From positions 69,301,227-69,365,226 of the forward strand of contig NC_081556.1 of the NCBI RefSeq assembly GCF_963082655.1: DNA of 64,000 nt, read 5' to 3'. The stretch is from Stomoxys calcitrans. Its lineage: Eukaryota > Arthropoda > Insecta > Diptera > Muscidae. The position numbers were made by a program, and so were the translations under genes. The notes beneath the pieces were generated by a model, which had not been told where the DNA came from, searched no databases, and saw only the letters and a program-made list of their open reading frames with translations. Positions within the stretch are counted from its first letter, which is position 1. Each line of letters opens with the position of its first letter. Of this stretch, positions 1 through 12,169 are shown in pieces.

Positions 1-495
1 AACATAATACTTTTATCATGAAGTTTTTTGTTTATTGTAATCGTGTAACTTTTCTCTTCACCATATCCAACGTAAACAATAAACGTAGCATTTATGAATG
101 TAACTAACTTTGTTTTTGTGTAAACCCTTCAGCAGCTTCGTTTATGGTAAAACCAAAAACTGTTTAATTGCAAACATGCAAACGTATAGACCAGTGATGG
201 CGGAAAATACTCACACTATTTCCCATTACTGTGGACGTACACATGAAAATAATCCCAAGCAATGCCATGGGCATGCCTATAATTGCAATTGTGTCCTCGT
301 CACTGGCATAGATACATTCTCACAAACAACATTTTTTCCTCTCTTGTTTGGACTGTGCAAAGAGTCAGTCAGCGGCTAGGTACAGTGCGGATGGTCAACT
401 CGAAAAGTGACAATTTTTAAAGCTTCGCGTTAGAAACAAAAATGCTGGTATTATTAGAGCTATGGACACGACAAGACTTTCTAAACCACATATAT
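1..495. other. Intergenic or intronic sequence without recognised feature
   Basis: AT-rich, non-repetitive at the level I can see. Reading frames here are short and show no recognisable domain. A TA dinucleotide run lies at about 490-520, next to the following element. Confidence 0.4.
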
Positions 496-2560
496 TTTTA
501 TATATATATATATATACCATATATTTATGGTATACTAATTTCGTCATTCTGTTTGTAAATACTCGAAATATTCGTCTGAGACCCCATAAAGTATATATAT
601 TCTTGATCGTCGCGACATTTTATGTCGTTCTAGCCATGTCCGTCCGTCCGTCCGTCTGTCCGTCGAAAGCACGTCCGTCCGTCTGTCCGTCGAAAGCACG
701 CTAACTTCCGAAGGAGTAAAGCTAGCCGCTCGAAATTTTGCATAAATACTTCTTATTAGTGTAGGTCGGTTGGTATTGGTCCATGTTTTGATATATTGTA
801 GCTGCCATATAAACCGATCTTGTGTCTTGACTTCTTGAGCCTCTAGAGTGTGCAATTATTATCCGATTGGAATGAAATTTTGCACGACGTGTTTTGTTAT
901 GATATCCAACAACTGTGCCAAGTATGGTTCAAATCGGTCCATAACCTGATATAGCTGTCATATAAACCGATCTTGGGTCTTGACTTCTTGAGCCTCTCCG
1001 ATTGGAATGAAATTTTGCACGACGTGTTTTGTTACGATATCCATCAACTGTGCCAAGTATGGTTCAAATCGGTCCATAGCCTGATATAGCTGTCATATAA
1101 ATCGATCTTGGGTCTTGACTTCTTGAGCCTCTAGAGGGCGCAATTCTTATCCGATTTGAATGAATTTCTGCACGAAGTATTTCGTTATAGCATCCAATAA
1201 CTGTGCCAAGTATGGTTTACATAAACTGATATTGATGCCATATACACCGATCTGGGATCTTGACTTCTTAAGCCGCTAGATGGCGAAATTCTTATCCGAT
1301 TTGGCTGAAATTTTGTACAATGGCTTCTTCCATGACCTTTAATATACGTGTTAAATATGGTCTGAAGCGGTATATAGCCTGATAAGCTCCCGTATAAACC
1401 GGACTCCCGATTTTGCTTCTTGGGCTCCTAAAAGGCACAACTCTTATCCGAGTGGACGGATATATTACACAATGACTTCTACTATGGTCTCGAATATTCA
1501 ATTCATTTATTTTTCGAATCGGAATATAATTCGATATTTATTTATTTATTTCATCAGCTATTGGATATTGCATTAAAATTTTAATATCCATTAAGTATAA
1601 TAAGGGAAGATGTAAATAAACGAAAAAGCGGTAACAACGTCAACACAAGTAAGCTCACATTCACCCATACAGGTAGGCAAAAGTATGCATAGTAAAGTAA
1701 TCGCCAAACCCACAGTAATGAATTCAGATTAAGCATCTCTGTAAAACGAAGACGAATAAAATAACGATGAACGAACCCGCAGTTACGGTTTTTGCATTCA
1801 CGCGCAAGTGCTCAGTAGACTCACACGAATCCGCAGTAACGGATTCAAGATGGAATCAGTAAAGTTGTCAAGCCTTCAGTAACGGATACAGATGAACCGG
1901 CAACGTCGTCGAATCCGCAGTGGCGGATTTTGTCCCAGACACGACCAGGATACAGCAGCAGGAGTTAAAAGAAATGATCGGCTTCAATATGGTTATAGGC
2001 AGGAACAATGATCGTAGCGGAAAACATAAAAAGTCCATAGACAGGATTTAAATGAAATGATGAACAGGTACAGGTGTGAGACAGGAACAACGCCTATAAA
2101 GAGACAGACTAAATCCGCTAACATACCTCTTTTTATTATAGGTGTTGTATCAGACCACCGGAACCGGATACTGGAGCAAACAGGATGCTGAGATTAAAAC
2201 AGAACAGGTAGGATACAGGAGTAAATCAGGATAAGGAAGAGGCCGGAATGGGATACTGGAGCGTATCGGATAGTGGATTAAGGACACTAATCTAACACTA
2301 ACTAACAGGACACTGGAACAGGCAGGATACAAGATTGAACAGGATATGGAAACACACTGGATACATAGATGATTATTAGTCGAATGACGTGATGATTACT
2401 GAGATTCAATAACGTAGTACCAGAAAAAATAGGACGGTCATATATATAGCTCCAATAGCATTACAATTCTTATCCATTATTCTTTATTTGCCTAAAAAGA
2501 GATACCACGCAAAGAACTGAACAAATGCGATCCGAAATTAGAACGCACTTATTTTCTTTT
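496..2560 (+). mobile_element. INE-1-like (Helentron-type) element, interrupted
   Basis: The 5' part has GGTATACTAATTTCGTCATT, TAAAGTATATATATTCTTGATC-like sequence and the CTAGCCATGTCCGTCCGTCC motif that opens this family. About five internal units of roughly 150 bp follow (CCATATAAACCGATCTTGG, TTGACTTCTTGAGCC, GCAATTCTTATCCGATT). At about 1538 it stops at a CGAATCGGAATATAATTCGATAT stretch and resumes at 2443 with TATAGCTCCAATAGC, ending near ACGCACTTATTTTC. The 5' tip is degraded by a TA microsatellite. It is non-coding; short frames in it are not genes. Confidence 0.75.
1539..2442. mobile_element. Unknown ~0.9 kb insertion inside the INE-1-like element
   Basis: This block interrupts an otherwise continuous INE-1-like element, so it arrived later. 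It starts with a TTTA microsatellite and a short hairpin (GGATATT/AATATCC). It then carries repeated hairpins of the form GAATCCGCAGTAACGGATTC (about 1779-1930), followed by minisatellite-like copies of CAGGATACTGGAG (about 2155-2365). There is no coding frame of note, and no terminal inverted repeat or clear target duplication was found. Confidence 0.5.
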
Positions 2561-2925
2561 CTTTTATTTATGACATAACGACTACAGCAGATCATAATAA
2601 AAACCCATAATGGAGTTGTGCAAAAGTGGAAGGCTTTTAATTGTGTATCAAATTGTGTTGTGAATTGATCTGCATATAATTGGTCAACATTTCTAATATG
2701 AACTTGGCATCTTGTTTAATATTCACATTCTATTAAAAAAAAAAAAGAATATTCATATTTATAAGTATGACGTTCAATTAATTTATAAATAAAGAAAAAT
2801 ACAATCGGATGTTGTCCGGCTGCAGACTCCCGGAATAACATGTTTTCTCCATCAAGAATGAAAGATATTGTCAGTGTGAACAATCTTTATACTTGTCATA
2901 AATTCTAGCAAGAATTTATCGCAAA

Positions 2926-4110
2926 ACAAGTAAAAAGGCATTAAGTTCGGCCCACCATATATGTAAACCCCATTTCGTCACAATCGGATGAAAATTGAAT
3001 AACTTAAGCACCCAAATTCAGCACCGACATTGAGTGGTCTAATATATATGTCATAATTTAATTTTGTAGAATAAAATATTGGTCTTTTTGGTAGATATAT
3101 CCAATTATAAACCGATCTGAAACATATTAAGGTTGAATATCGTGAAGCTCAGAAAAACTCATTTTTATGGGCTTCAGTCCCCTTATCGGCAGATCGGTCT
3201 ATATGGCAACTAAGCCTACATATAGTTCGATCTGCAACATATTTAGGTCAGATGTCGGCAGGCTTAAAATAATCTACTGTTTTAAATTTCTGCGAAATCG
3301 GGCGATAAATAAAGCTTTTATGGCCTTCAGACCCTTTATTGGCAGATGCTTTGTTATAGCTGCCATATAAACCAATCTTAGGTCTTGACTTTTTTAGCTT
3401 TTAGAGGGTGCAATTCTTATCCGATTTTACTGAAACTTTTCATGTGGTGTTTCGGTATCACTACCAAGAACTGTGTTAAGTATGATTCAAATCGGTGTAT
3501 AATCTGATATAGCTGTCATAGAAACCGATCTTGGATCTTGCCTTCTTGGGCCAATAGAGCCTGCAATTTTCATCGGATTTAGCAGAAATTTCGCATTAGG
3601 TGTTTTATTATGGCTTCCAATAACTGTGCTTAGTATGACGCAAATCGGTACGTAACCTGATATAGCTGCCATATAAACCGATCTAGCATCTTGACTTTTC
3701 GAGCCTTTAGAGGGCGCAATTCTCATCCGATTTGGCAGAAATTTTGTACAATAGCTTCTCTCATGACCTTCAATATGCGTGTTTTATATATGGCCTGACT
3801 CGATCAATAGCTTGATACAGCTACCATATAAACCTATCTCCCGATATTGCTTCTTGAGCCCCTACAAGGCGCAATTCTTATCCGAATGAACTGAAATACT
3901 ACACAATGACATCTACAATGTTCAGCATTCATTTACAATATATTCCGAATCGGACTATAAAATGATATAGCTCCAATAGCATAACAGTTCTTATTCAATA
4001 TTCTTTGTTTGCCTAAAACGAGATGCCGCTCATAGAATTCGACAAATGCGAACCATGGTGGAGGGTATATAAGATTCGTCCCGGCCGAACTTAGCACGCA
4101 CTTACTTGTT
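2926..4110. mobile_element. Composite INE-1-like element with two inverted 3' ends
   Basis: From 2926 to about 3350 the sequence is the B subfamily read backwards, beginning AACAAGTAAAAAGGC. From about 3350 to 4110 it is the A subfamily read forwards, ending TTAGCACGCACTTACTTGTT. Both outer borders are therefore 3' ends and there is no 5' end. The switch falls at the repeat core TATAGCTGCCATATA, whose reverse complement occurs in units of the other orientation. The forward half keeps GGTGGAGGGTATATAAG and the CCGGCCGAAC arm of the 3' hairpin. Confidence 0.7.
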
Positions 4111-5279
4111 TTTGGGTAATTTACCGTCAAATCCACCATGGCATTCGAACAAACGGCTTTCTTGCACTTAGCATTTTAAATCTGCAAAGTCTATAAAGTG
4201 TGTAGGATTGCAAGTCAAACAATAAAAAATTATGTACTTACTTACCTTAAAATGTCATTTTCCTTGATGCCTTTGTGTATGAACATCACTTTGAAATTGA
4301 AATGAAACGTCCACTAGGTTAGAATTAATTTTTGTTACATTTATTATTAGTTTGTGTATTTTCATTCATTCATTCTTTCTTTATTAAGTTATTATGTCAT
4401 TGTTTCAAAATGGGGTTGCTCTTGATCTGTTAATGTTTAAAAGTTATGAAATCATAATTTATTTAACACTTGTTATTAATTTCACTTTGAATTATTTTTA
4501 ATCTAAATATTTAATTTAATTAAATTAACATTTTATATTTATATGGATCATAGGTGTTGACGTTTGTTTGTTTTGGTTTTTCTTATATTTTCTTTCACTG
4601 TTTTTATTTTTGTGTTTTTTTTTTTTTTTGTGAATGGGGTGGCTGCATTTGTTGCTTTTAGATGATTACATAATATTTACTTTAATTTTCGTTACGTTTT
4701 TGTTTTGTTTTAATTTTGTTGGTATGTGCTTAGTATAATATTTACAATAAATAATTACAGATGGGCAACAAAATTAATGAGTATTTTATGGCTGATATTT
4801 TTTTTTGTTATTTGTTATGTATTTACTTATTACATATTTTATTAATATCTATTTAAAATGTATATGTATAACTAGATGTCCATGGTTATTGATGTAAATG
4901 CAATTACACATGTGTGCGTAGAACTACCATCATCCTGTGGTTTCTGCGCTGACGTTTAACGTCGTCAAATGATTCTGTGGCAAAATAGGCATGGCCGATT
5001 ACGAATAAAGACATGTATGTGACAAAACGCAGTTTCACTTGTGCCCATTATCATAAAGTGACCTCGTCATTCCAAAGATACTAATTATCGTCTGGAATCA
5101 TTTACGATCTAATCGTCACGAAAGTTAGAAAGTGAGCACTTGTCCATTGCCTTCAATCGGAAAAATGGGTTTCTAGCGTTAAAAATTTGCCTATATTAAC
5201 TAAATGCGTAATTGAATAATTATACAACAACCAAATTGAAAATTGGTTGCGGCTCCCATGGTTTCAAGTAGTCATATCA
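4111..5279. other. AT-rich non-coding stretch
   Basis: Low-complexity AT-rich sequence with a T run near 4618-4630 and no recognisable repeat family. Likely intron or intergenic. A donor-like GTAAGTAAGTA lies on the minus strand near 4245, but no flanking exon can be supported. Confidence 0.4.
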
Positions 5280-6080
5280 GGGAATAGGTGTATAGACAAA
5301 TTCGGAACATGCTTGGCATGAATGTTGGAAGTCAGGGCGTGGAAGTCTAGGGGCTCAAGGATTCAAATCCGAGAATCGGTTTATATGGGAGTATACCAGT
5401 TTATTGACCGCCTGGGATCATACACGGCAGAGAACTGCATAAGACCCAACATTTGGCACTCAATAGACATTTATGAAAAACACTTAATACACAGTCATGT
5501 TTTGTTCCGCATGTAACTTAAAATTAAGTGATAACCTAATTTTTAAGTTAAAATTTTAAATAATATGCCACCTAAATATTAAGTTATAACTTAATTTTAA
5601 AGTTATATGAAACTTTTTTTGTGGTGGCATGCGAAACAAACATAAGTGTCCATTGAATGTGCCAAATATTGGATCATATACAGTTCTCTGGTTGGAAGTC
5701 AAAACAGAAGTCCTTGCGCCAAACTTCTGCTAAATCGGATGAAAATTGAGGCCCCTAGGGGCTCAAGAAATCAAAACTGTGGATTGCTATATATGGAAGT
5801 TTTATCCAAATCCTAACCGATATGGCCCATTTGCAATCCCCAACGACCTACATCGATAAGAATATATCTGTACAAAATTTCAAGCGGATATCTTTATTTG
5901 TTCGAACGCTATCGTGATTTCGACAGACGGATGGGCGGACATGGCTAGATCGATTCAGAATGTCAAGATGATAAAGAATATATATATATAGTTTATGGAG
6001 TCTCAGGCCAATATTTCGAGGTGTTACAAGCGGAATGACTAGATAAGTACACCTCTCAATCCATGGCGGTGGGTATAAAA
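5280..6080 (-). mobile_element. INE-1-like element, truncated, carrying a MITE
   Basis: Reverse orientation. It ends in GGCGGTGGGTATAAAAA, the reverse complement of the family's 5' end, preceded by the complements of the GGACATGGCTAGATCGA and AGAATATATATATA motifs. The 3' end is missing. A unit is cut at 5428 by a 263 bp MITE and resumes at 5691 with TTGGAAGTC. Confidence 0.7.
5428..5690. mobile_element. MITE with CAGAGAACTG inverted termini
   Basis: The left arm opens CAGAGAACTGCATAAGACCC and continues to CAATAGACATTTATG. The right arm in reverse complement opens CAGAGAACTGTATATGATCC and continues to CAATGGACACTTATG. The arms match over about 50 bp with a few differences. The interior is AT-rich and partly self-complementary. 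It has no coding capacity. The superfamily is not assigned, since the target duplication is not clear. Confidence 0.7.
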
Positions 6081-7009
6081 ACAGTATAAATTGGAAAATC
6101 TGATTGTCGATTTGTTGATAAATTGTAACTTGTGGGATAGTTATGCTAATGATTTAAATAACACTTGTTAAAAAAATGTAAAAAAACGAATTCTAAGATA
6201 ATGTTTCTAAGGTCCGCAATTAAATCCCATACTACTGCATTTAAACAGTGTTTTATAGCTTTATATATTTTTGAGAATTCCTTTGAGAGATACTTGCATC
6301 ATCTGTAGTCCGATCAACTCAGATTGACTTTCTTATACGATATGCAATGTCCGTCTTTCTGCCTATTCATTGTTGAAATCAATGTCAACTCTATATTTGT
6401 TGTACAATTTTCATCAAACTTTGGCATATGTCGCTTATTTGGCCCAAGGACAAATACATTTGACTGTAGGAAAACCCGGTTCAGACTTACATAAAACGCA
6501 GGGAAGCAAAACAGAGTGGAAGATTCACTTCTGCATTTCTTTCTGTCAACAAAATCAAATACTAATTTCCAGTGGACTTTGGAATCCCCTGCCCACAAAA
6601 AACCCAGGCCATGTATATGTATATTTCGACATTGAGGGACCTTAATAAAACGATGTAGATGTCGGCCTGCCAAGACAATTTGGCATTCAAATGATATGAC
6701 TATGGGTGTAGAGTACGAATCTGGTATTCGAATTTAGGACAAAATTCGGCTGACCGCCCAACCAAAGAAAAAACGAAGGGCGATCGGGACAAATGAAAAA
6801 AAAAAAGTCTGAGTATACTTTCCAATTGGTCACACAAACACCTTAAAGCTGTAACATCAAACTCTGTCGGTTAGGGTGACATCAATCCCAAATTTTGTCA
6901 AATGACTATTCCATGTTTATTGAAACACACCACATATATTTTTAATAATTTGATAATGAGAAATACATTTAACACAACATGGAAAATAGTATTTCCTCGT
7001 ATTTATTCC
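6081..7009. other. Non-coding stretch, nothing recognised
   Basis: Contains overlapping open frames on both strands between 6314 and 6673. Neither shows a known domain, so I do not call them genes. A short poly-A run lies near 6798. Confidence 0.35.
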
Positions 7010-7900
7010 AAAGATCGCAATAAACTAACAACGGTTGTAATTACTCGGATATACTGCCACTGACAAGAGGAGTGCCACAAGGTTCCATTCTCGGAAGCCC
7101 GATTTGCTAATATTCATATGTGTGGCAACAATATACTCGATGTTCTCTCATATCAATGAGTACAGTCCGATTAATATTTAAGCTCAAGCTTAAGCTTTTT
7201 TATGGCTAGTCCGAGCGGCGTGCCGTATAGCGACACCACACGGTAAAGCAGTTTTAACATGGCAGGATGTCTCACAAATGTAGCCAGCATAAGTAAGGGG
7301 ATAACCACCGCTGAAAAATTTTCTGTTGTTCGCGACGGGGTTTAAACCCAGGCGTTTGGCGTCACATGCCTACTCTGCTCCACGATGGCCTCCTACGGCG
7401 AAAATGTACAATTGTATTTATCAGCCGACACGGATTGTTTTGATGCTTGTGTACATTATCTCAACGCAGATCTCTTCAGGGTATATAACTAGGCAATTAT
7501 TGTTCAAAATAAGAATGGAACCGTTAGATCCAGTCTCACCTTAGAGCTATTAACTTCATCCATCGAAATTGTTGATAAGGCCAAAAATCTGGGCATAATT
7601 TTCAATGAAGTTTTGCACTGGTCATACCAAATCCTTGTTGTTTGTGGCAATGTATACTGAATGCATATGAATCTATGGCATACACAGGCATTTAATCCCC
7701 TAAAGATTAAAATATTATAGCTAAAACCTACATTTTGCCCACAATACTCCACTGCTCCGAAATCTTCGCAGGTTGTGATGCATACGCCAAAAGAAAACAA
7801 AACTAACTTCAACTACAAAGTACGTTGCGCTTGGTCTAAAAAAAATTGCCATCCTTTTCACTTCAAATTCTCAAAATGCCATTAGAAAAATATTTGAAAT
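7010..7900 (+). pseudogene. LINE family 4 (jockey-like) reverse transcriptase relic
   Basis: Before the SINE the forward strand reads LTRGVPQGSILGSP, the RT motif B region. After it the frame reads VQLYLSADTDCFDA, then VDKAKNLGIIFNEVLHWS, then LLAKTYILPTILHCSEIFAG, the palm-to-thumb region of jockey/R1-like LINEs. The YADD box is missing, lost at the SINE junction. Stops and frameshifts make it dead. It has a different lineage from the other LINEs here. Confidence 0.65.
7143..7393 (-). mobile_element. tRNA-derived SINE
   Basis: Read on the minus strand it starts GGAGGCCATCGTGGAGCAGA, with a decayed pol III A box. It continues with GACGCCAAACGCCTGGGTTT, a mutated B box (consensus GGTTCGAATCC). 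The body has CAGCGGTGGTTATCCCC, GGTGTCGC, CGGCACGCCGC and TCATTGATATGAGAGAAC. It interrupts the LINE relic at 7010-7900. Other copies lie at 51.8, 54.6, 58.0 and 59.3 kb. Confidence 0.7.
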
Positions 7901-7904
7901 ATAT

Positions 7905-8100
7905 TATAGTACGGCAAAATTCCTATGGGGAGACACGGGTCGTGAGAAGACGAGGCTATTAGTGAAAGGAAGTAGGAAGGAGGTCAGTATAGCATTCGGT
8001 ATCATAACGAGACACATATGACTATGGGCTCAATTGTCCAAAATCAGTTCCGCGAGTGATAGCTTGTGTAGGGCATGCGGAAAGATTATGAGATGTTGGA
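7905..8100 (+). pseudogene. LINE family 2 C-terminal fragment
   Basis: Matches the tail of the long family 2 copy at 54240-54430: GTGAGAAGACGAGGCTATTA, GGAGGTCAGTATAGC and GGTATCATAACG, with CRAC remaining of the CCHC motif. It is cut at about 8100 by the next LINE. Confidence 0.65.
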
Positions 8101-8102
8101 AA

Positions 8103-9160
8103 CGATGATGGTATAGAATGTTTACCTCCTAGTCGGAATGAGGTAGCAGTGACCCGACTAAAGAAAAACATGGCAGCTGGAGCCGACGGGTTACCCGCTG
8201 AACTATTTAAGACCGGAGGCGACGCGCTGATAAGGCGTATGCATCAGCTTATCTGCGCAATCTGGCTAGAAGAACGCATACTGGAAGATTGGAACCTCAG
8301 CATACTAAGTCCCATGCACAAGAAAGGAGACAAGACGGAATGTGCCAAATACAGAGGAATAAGTATCCTCCCCATCGCATACAAGATACTCTCGAGCGTA
8401 CTGTGTGAAAGATAAAACCCTAAAGTCAATGAGATTATTGGGCCCTATCAATGCGGCTTTAGACCCGGTAAATCCACCCTAGACCAGATATTCACACTGC
8501 GCCAAATCCTGGAAAAGACCCGAGAAGGACAAATCAACACCTACCATCTCTTTGTTGACCACAAAGCCGCTTTCGGTACCCCTATACGTTCAAAAATATT
8601 TCAAGCCATGTCTGGGTTTGGTATCCCTGCAAATTTAATAAGAGTCTGCAGGATGACACTTGCTGATACGCGTTCCTCAGTAAGAATAGGAAGGAATCTT
8701 TCCGAACCATTTAATACCAAACGAGGTTAATATTCTGTTGGAGAAGATTATACGAGATGCAGATGTGAATCGATATGGCACACTAATCACAAGAGAACAC
8801 ATGCTATTCGCCTATGCCGACGACATCGATATCATAGGTCGGTCACCGAAAGTAGTAACTGCTGCCTTTGAAAGAATCGAAAGAGAGTCAGTGAAAATGG
8901 GTCTGGCAGTAAATGGAGATAAGACGAAATTGATGGTTTCAACTCCCAAAACAACTTGTACAACCGAGGAGATAAAGAAAATGGAGAAAGTTGGGAACTA
9001 CAACTTTGAGATAGTCAGTAACTTTATCTACCTCCAGCAAAGAATTCCTTTGAAGGCAAACATGGTGGTACACGCAAACCGGGAATACCTAAAGTTCGAT
9101 GGAAAGATCAAGTGGTGGGACACACCTCGAAACTTGGTGTCAGAGATTTTAGAATGAGCG
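8103..9160 (+). pseudogene. LINE (RTE/CR1-type) reverse transcriptase, broken
   Basis: The frame opens LKKNMAAGADGLPAELF, then WNLSILSPMHKKGDKTEC and AKYRGISILPIAYKILS. After a stop near 8413 it continues GPYQCGFRPGKSTLDQIFTL and HLFVDHKAAFGTPI (motif A Asp present). At about 8727 the sequence jumps from FNTKRG to LEKIIRDADVNRYG, losing the RQGD motif B segment. Motif C is intact as FAYADDIDIIG. The region after 9020 decays. This polymerase copied the element's RNA at the target site; this copy cannot. The clade is inferred from motif wording only. Confidence 0.75.
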
Positions 9161-9344
9161 CAGAAGATCGAGGCGCGTGGAACGCTATTCTAAGTTCGGC
9201 AAGTGGAACACATGTTCTGTCATAGCCAATTAAAGTAAGTAACCTTGCAACGTAAATATTTATTGTAATATATATTCCAGTACTGTAATTTATAAGATCA
9301 TTACTGGTACTACGAATTAATGAAATTATAAGAAAAATAAACAT

Positions 9345-9502
9345 AAAGGCCGTTCAGGACAAAACGAATTTTTGAAAATTTTGTATTCAATATAGCAGCT
9401 TTGTGATACGGTATAGAAAGTAGTTGAGAAATACACTAAACAAATTGCTCTAAATGTTTGATGTTGTTTTGGAGTGAAGCGAAGCGTACCGGGTCAGCTA
9501 GT
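9345..9502 (+). mobile_element. Possible Helitron 3' end
   Basis: The sequence GCGAAGCGTACCGGGTCAGC followed by TAGT at 9483-9502 looks like insect Helitron 3' ends (GC-rich foot, then CTAG|T). The hairpin is weak and no 5' TC end was identified, so the extent is uncertain. Confidence 0.4.
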
Positions 9503-9649
9503 TTATTTATAAAGTTTAAATCGTAATAAATTTTGGTTTAAACGGTTCAAATAAAAGGTCTAACAGCAAAGGTTTTTCCAAAAATTCTCGATTTGTAGAA
9601 TCCACTATTTAATCCGATTTACTTAAAAGGATGGACTGCAGAAAACTCT

Positions 9650-10220
9650 TTAACTCAGCGAAAGCCACAAAGAACTACCTACCTCTGGAAACTGGAATTT
9701 GTGGGTATGCCGACATGTAAGCTAAGTCTTCAGGATCAGGCCCGAAGGACAACGAATGATAGATGGTCACAAAGAGGGGGCTCTGAGCATTCCAAAATTA
9801 TGTGGCCTAATCTAGACTTGAAGAGGTCTACTGGCTAGAACAGACGTTTCAGTCATTGTGTCCGTTATGACAGGTCACTGTCTGATCGGAAAACATGCTG
9901 ACAGACTGAAGGTGGCTAGTAAGAACTTTTGCCGAAGCTGTGAGGACGTCGAGGAAGAAGAGACTATAGAACATCTGCTATGTATGTGTCCCGCACTGAC
10001 TGTCGAAAGTCCCACGTTAGGTTCTCATTTCTTTGAGAACTTGTCCAATTTTGCAGATGTTAACTTTCGCAAGATGTTGGGCTTTTTAAAGCGATCTGGA
10101 TGTTTCAAAGGTAGGAACTAGAAGGCACCTTCCTTCTTCTGTTCCTGTGGTATCACAATAAACGGAAACGACTAAGTGAGAGTTATGTCAGACTGCCACT
10201 TTAACCTAACCCAACCTACT
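9650..10220 (+). pseudogene. LINE family 1, C-terminus and 3' UTR
   Basis: The coding part runs from CKLSLQDQARRTTNDRWSQR through VMTGHCLIGKHADRLKVAS to a CCHC motif (CRSC, then EHLLCMC) and MLGFLKRSGCFKGRN with a stop near 10121. The CCHC tail is typical of LINE ORF2 proteins. The UTR reads CTTCTGTTCCTGTGGTATCA and ends AACCTAACCCAACC. The remainder of the element is absent (5' truncated). Confidence 0.8.
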
Positions 10221-12165
10221 CCACATTTTGCACATAATGTATACTTTTAATATGTGTACATGTTTTCATTAGAGTCTGATCAGATTATAATATAGCTCCC
10301 GTGTTAAAGCTTATCATGTGTGGTTAATGACGATTGGTCATCTGTGTTTGCAGTGGCTCTGGCAACATTTGACCTTTCCTAGATAAATATAAATAAGCTA
10401 ATAGTGATAACATGAAAAGATACAACTGCTCTAAATTATGGGCAGCAGTAAACGATATGGCCCCAGTTGGAATCTATGGCCTCAGTTGGAATCTATGGCC
10501 CGATCTGGACCATATTCAGCATGAATGTGGGGAAATCTTGCGTATTTTATAGGCCCTTTGGCTTAAGTAGGGAGATCTGTCTTATGCCAGATATAAGACC
10601 TGGACTATGTTTGAAATATTTGTTGAGTTCTACTGACATTAACTGTTCCGAAATCGGATGAATGGGCTCATTTTGTGGGTTCGATACCTTACTACAAATA
10701 AATACAGTTCGATCAGTGAGATTATCCCATTTCTATTCATTTGTTCTAGATTTACCACCATTCCGCGATTAGTAAATTAAGCCAAAAAGAAGAAACTGAA
10801 ATAAATGATAATGATAATAATAAATAACTTTTAATTAATATGCGAAAAATTAAACTAAATGAGACGTAAACTAAACAAAATAAAATTATATAAACCAAAA
10901 TATATATTTTACGAAAAATGTATGAATAGAAATTTCCAATTTAAAAAAATATTTAAGTCTTTATTAAAATTTTGCTTCTATTATACTGGCGGTTACTTTG
11001 TTTTTGAAAAGATTTGATTTTTGAAAAGTTATTGAAGATAACAAATCTAAACAGCAGATCGTTGGACATAGACACAGCATCGCTACCATATCACTGCTAA
11101 CGTCCACTTGACTGCCATAGCTCCCGGATCTGCAGCTCATTATTGTGACATTTATTGATAATTATATGAAAATTGGCATGTTTGATTATGAACAACCACA
11201 GCCACCACTTTTTCCTCTTATTTAATCTTCGTAGGCAAGTTTGCATTTTGAAGAAGTATTGGTATCTCAGAAATAAAGTCAACTAACACGCTTCTGGTTA
11301 ATTAAAAATATATGTGCAAGTGGCATCTTTACATCTCGAGGCATATATATTTCAAAAATGAATTGAAACAACTTTGCCCTTGGCAAATGTTAGCTGGCCA
11401 CAAACATATAATTCATTATACAATTATTGCATTAATTAGTTTGCACTTTAGCAGTTTCCTCGGGCAAACGAAATCCCAATTGAATATATCACTGGAAACA
11501 GATAGGTAGTTTTTAAATTGTTTCATTCCTGTACATTATTGTAAAATGACGAATGGTTGCAGGGTTGAACTCTATGAGTAATCTCGACTGCTTTGTAAAC
11601 TTTGCAGGGACAGTTATTCATGTGTTCATCCTCAAAATAATTAATAGTGTAAATATTAATGGCGTTAATTAATTGATAGTGTTTGCGCAGAGTAGGGTAG
11701 GAAAAAGCGAGTGAAATAAATCATGCGATTTACCATATCATTATTCATGTTAATGGCAATAAACATGAAATATATCCGCGGAACTACATTTGTAGTTTCA
11801 ATTTGCAGCAGAACCACCTATTAAATCAATTTATGCTTGTGAGACTGAGTGCGCTAATATGTTTGCTTGGCGCGTTTCTTTAGTAGAAGTTTTTTAAAAC
11901 ATAAACGGTGTTTATAACATTACTTATTTCAAATGCAATTTAGAGATTTACAATATGACTATTTACAAACCAAAGTTTGTATAGGCCTCTTGTATTCTTC
12001 CTCTATGAATCTTCCACCAGTTCAGGGGATTTAATTACACAACAGTTTATTGGTTGGATTATTAATCGATGCAAAGTATAACTGGAAAAGTGCGTTTTTG
12101 TGTGTCAAGCTTTGACGGCGCACCCGAACGGACGGATTTTGCTAATTCTTGAGTGACATGGGGTC
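10221..12165. other. Mostly unique AT-rich sequence with a degraded repeat fragment
   Basis: A weak INE-1-like remnant may lie at about 10470-10735 (GGCCCGATCTGGACCATATT, AAATCGGATGAATGG). From 10740 to 12165 I see no repeat family and no coding signal. It could be intron or intergenic sequence downstream of the dpr12 C-terminal exon. Confidence 0.4.
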
Positions 12166-12169
12166 ATTC

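Noticed and set aside
4235..4300. Possible minus-strand exon before GTAAGTAAGTA
   Set aside because: The donor looks good, but no acceptor or coding similarity supports an exon; a downstream dpr12 exon here is only conceivable.
6314..6673. Overlapping 119- and 91-codon frames on opposite strands
   Set aside because: No domain, no splice context and no similarity I can name; likely chance.
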